Assembly: GCF_003060865.1 (NCBI RefSeq)
Contig: NZ_CP028918.1
Span: 3,584,001 to 3,648,000, forward strand
From: Gemmobacter aquarius
GTDB lineage: Bacteria > Pseudomonadota > Alphaproteobacteria > Rhodobacterales > Rhodobacteraceae
Reading direction: 5' to 3'
Length of the DNA stretch: 64,000 nt
Part shown: in pieces, positions 62,804 through 64,000 of the stretch
How positions within the stretch are numbered: position 1 is the first letter of the stretch
Layout: each line of letters opens with the position of its first letter
The notes under the pieces: model-generated
What the model saw: the letters and a program-made list of their open reading frames with translations, nothing else
Database searches by the model: none
Told to the model about the DNA's origin: nothing
Translations under genes and position numbers: made by a program

Positions 62804-64000
62804 CAAAAGGCCTGCCCCAGACCGACGTAGATCTGCACGCCCTCGCCCGTGGTGCCGCCGACGGGTTGGGCAACGTCAAGACGGATCGGGCCAAAGCCCG
62901 TATCGTAGCGCAGGCCAAGGCCCGCGCCGGCGTGGCTGTTCGTCTGGTCGTCGAAAAAGCCATTTATGCCGACCTGACCGAAATCGTAAAAGCCGACGAT
63001 GCCGATTTTTTCGGTGACGCGGACGCGGGCTTCGAGTTGCGAGCCGAGATAGAAGGTGCCGCCGATGCGCGAGGTTTCGTTGTTGATGCGAAGGACATCG
63101 ATGCCCAGCGAATTATAGGGCTGGCCGCGCACCGAACCGCCGCCGCCGGAGTGGAACAACTCGCCCCGCGGGGTGCCGAGCAGCGACGCGCCATAGATCG
63201 CGCCGCCTTGCAGGCGGGCGGCCAGAACGAAGCGGTCCGACCCGAAGCCGCGATAGGCGCGGGCATCCCATGACAGGCGCACCCCGCTGTCGGTGGTGTC
63301 GAACCCGAGGAAGGGCTTGGCTTCGGCTTCGAGGTAGAACCCGCGCGTCGCGCTGACCGGATCGTCGCGGCGGTCCCATGTAAGCCCAAGCGGGACCGAG
63401 ATGTTGCGGAATTCGAAATCGGACACGCCGTCGCGGCCCTTGGAATAGTCGTATGTCAGGCCGGTTCGGGCGGTGAGTTCGGTCGAGAAGATCTGCGTCG
63501 CTGTCAGGCCGACCGAGGCGGTGTCGGCGCTGTAGTCAAGGTCATCGACATGACCAATTTCGGCGATGATCCCCACGGTCGTATCGGGGGTAAAGGTCGC
63601 GGGGCGGTCGAGCGTGACGCCAAGCGTATAGTCGGTGCCGCTGGCCTGTGCGCCGAGGTTGGCGACTTCGCCGTAAACCCGCAGCCGTTCGGCCCCGCCC
63701 AGAAGGTTGCGGTGCAGCCAGTAGCCCGACAGGGTGACGCCGTCGAAGCTGGCGACTTCGGCCCCAAGGCTGTAGCGGCGGGTCTTGTCTTCGACCACGG
63801 TGGCGGTGATGGGCAGCAGGTCTGGCGCGGTGATCGTGTCGGCTTCGGCCAGCGTCACCGATTTGAACACGCCGGTGCGGCGCAGGCGGGTGGCGGCGAG
63901 GTCCAATTCCCCGGGGCTGAACGTCTGGCCCGTGGGCAGGCCCGCGATGGCGCGGATGCGGTCAAGGCGCATCCGTTCCTGTCCTTCGACGATCAACGGC
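62803..64000 (-). CDS. tamA: TamA, Omp85-family outer-membrane protein (partial, N-terminus off the window)
   Basis: About 399 C-terminal residues. The end of a POTRA domain is at the edge (FSPGELDLAATRLRRTGVFKSVTL). The 16-strand barrel follows, with VEDKTRRYSLGAEVASFDGVTLSGYWLHRNLLGG, FHSGGGGSVRGQPYNSLG (the VRGY/F-like L6 loop) and the terminal strand VQIYVGLGQAF ending in Phe. Its stop overlaps the tamB start, a typical tamA-tamB pair. Confidence 0.93.
   Translation of the reverse strand, partial: PLIVEGQERMRLDRIRAIAGLPTGQTFSPGELDLAATRLRRTGVFKSVTLAEADTITAPDLLPITATVVEDKTRRYSLGAEVASFDGVTLSGYWLHRNLLGGAERLRVYGEVANLGAQASGTDYTLGVTLDRPATFTPDTTVGIIAEIGHVDDLDYSADTASVGLTATQIFSTELTARTGLTYDYSKGRDGVSDFEFRNISVPLGLTWDRRDDPVSATRGFYLEAEAKPFLGFDTTDSGVRLSWDARAYRGFGSDRFVLAARLQGGAIYGASLLGTPRGELFHSGGGGSVRGQPYNSLGIDVLRINNETSRIGGTFYLGSQLEARVRVTEKIGIVGFYDFGQVGINGFFDDQTNSHAGAGLGLRYDTGFGPIRLDVAQPVGGTTGEGVQIYVGLGQAF

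Overview
The window is chromosomal DNA of a high-GC alphaproteobacterium, almost certainly a member of the Rhodobacteraceae. The evidence is the regB / senC-regA-hvrA redox cluster next to ahcY, a divL-tsaE-amgK-murU-addB run, alphaproteobacterial hemY and mitofilin genes, and the rho-mnmE-mnmG-rsmG-parA-parB block that normally lies beside the alphaproteobacterial replication origin. Genes are densely packed with many ATGA/TGATG overlaps. I see no insertion sequence, prophage, CRISPR array, tRNA or rRNA.

Layout. 1-4.4 kb (minus): divL-like PAS protein with a perfect CtrA box, tsaE, amgK, murU, addB (cut by the window edge). 4.4-7.5 kb: regB divergent from senC-regA-hvrA. 7.6-10.2 kb: HD hydrolase, ahcY, DUF2853. 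10.3-13.1 kb (minus): EVE, YCII, gpsA, tsaD. 13.1-17.6 kb (plus): hemD, mitofilin, hemY, then an orphan TRAP solute-binding protein. 17.6-20.3 kb (minus): dnaQ, coaE, aroE, maf. 20.34-20.77 kb: non-coding, AT-rich, DnaA-box-rich region that I call the chromosomal origin. 20.8-28.1 kb (plus): hemJ, rho, mnmE, mnmG, rsmG, parA, parB, with two perfect parS sites inside mnmG and rsmG. 28.1-31.0 kb (minus): hemW, ridA, rdgB, rph. 31.1-32.7 kb: hrcA, grpE. 32.8-35.4 kb: mutS (minus). 35.5-38.4 kb: class IV aminotransferase, sulfotransferase and PhyH-type dioxygenase. 38.4-42.2 kb: argG, a secreted Gly/Asn-rich protein, ilvA, a small Hpt protein. 42.4-46.8 kb: receiver-PP2C phosphatase, NUDIX, hslO, NUDIX, CCA-type nucleotidyltransferase. 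46.8-51.7 kb: paired ABC exporters and an rRNA/tRNA uridine methyltransferase. 51.8-54.0 kb: two L,D-transpeptidases around a CAP-domain lipoprotein, and a 59-residue exported protein. 54.1-64 kb: hemH, a degenerate methyltransferase, comF, grxC, nitrilase, marR, a YihY-type membrane protein, tamB, tamA (cut by the edge).

How it works together. The centre is a replication and segregation locus: oriC, ParA/ParB and parS lie within about 8 kb. Around it are housekeeping genes for heme, tRNA/rRNA modification, nucleotide-pool hygiene, DNA repair and protein folding. Regulatory genes are the RegBA redox system, the CtrA-linked DivL, a CtrA-like site before the Hpt/phosphatase pair, and HrcA.

The least explained parts are the aminotransferase-sulfotransferase-dioxygenase cassette, the receiver-phosphatase that has lost its phospho-acceptor aspartate, a tandem palindrome between the dioxygenase and argG, and the origin region itself, which lies directly between maf and hemJ without the hemE neighbour I recall from Caulobacter.
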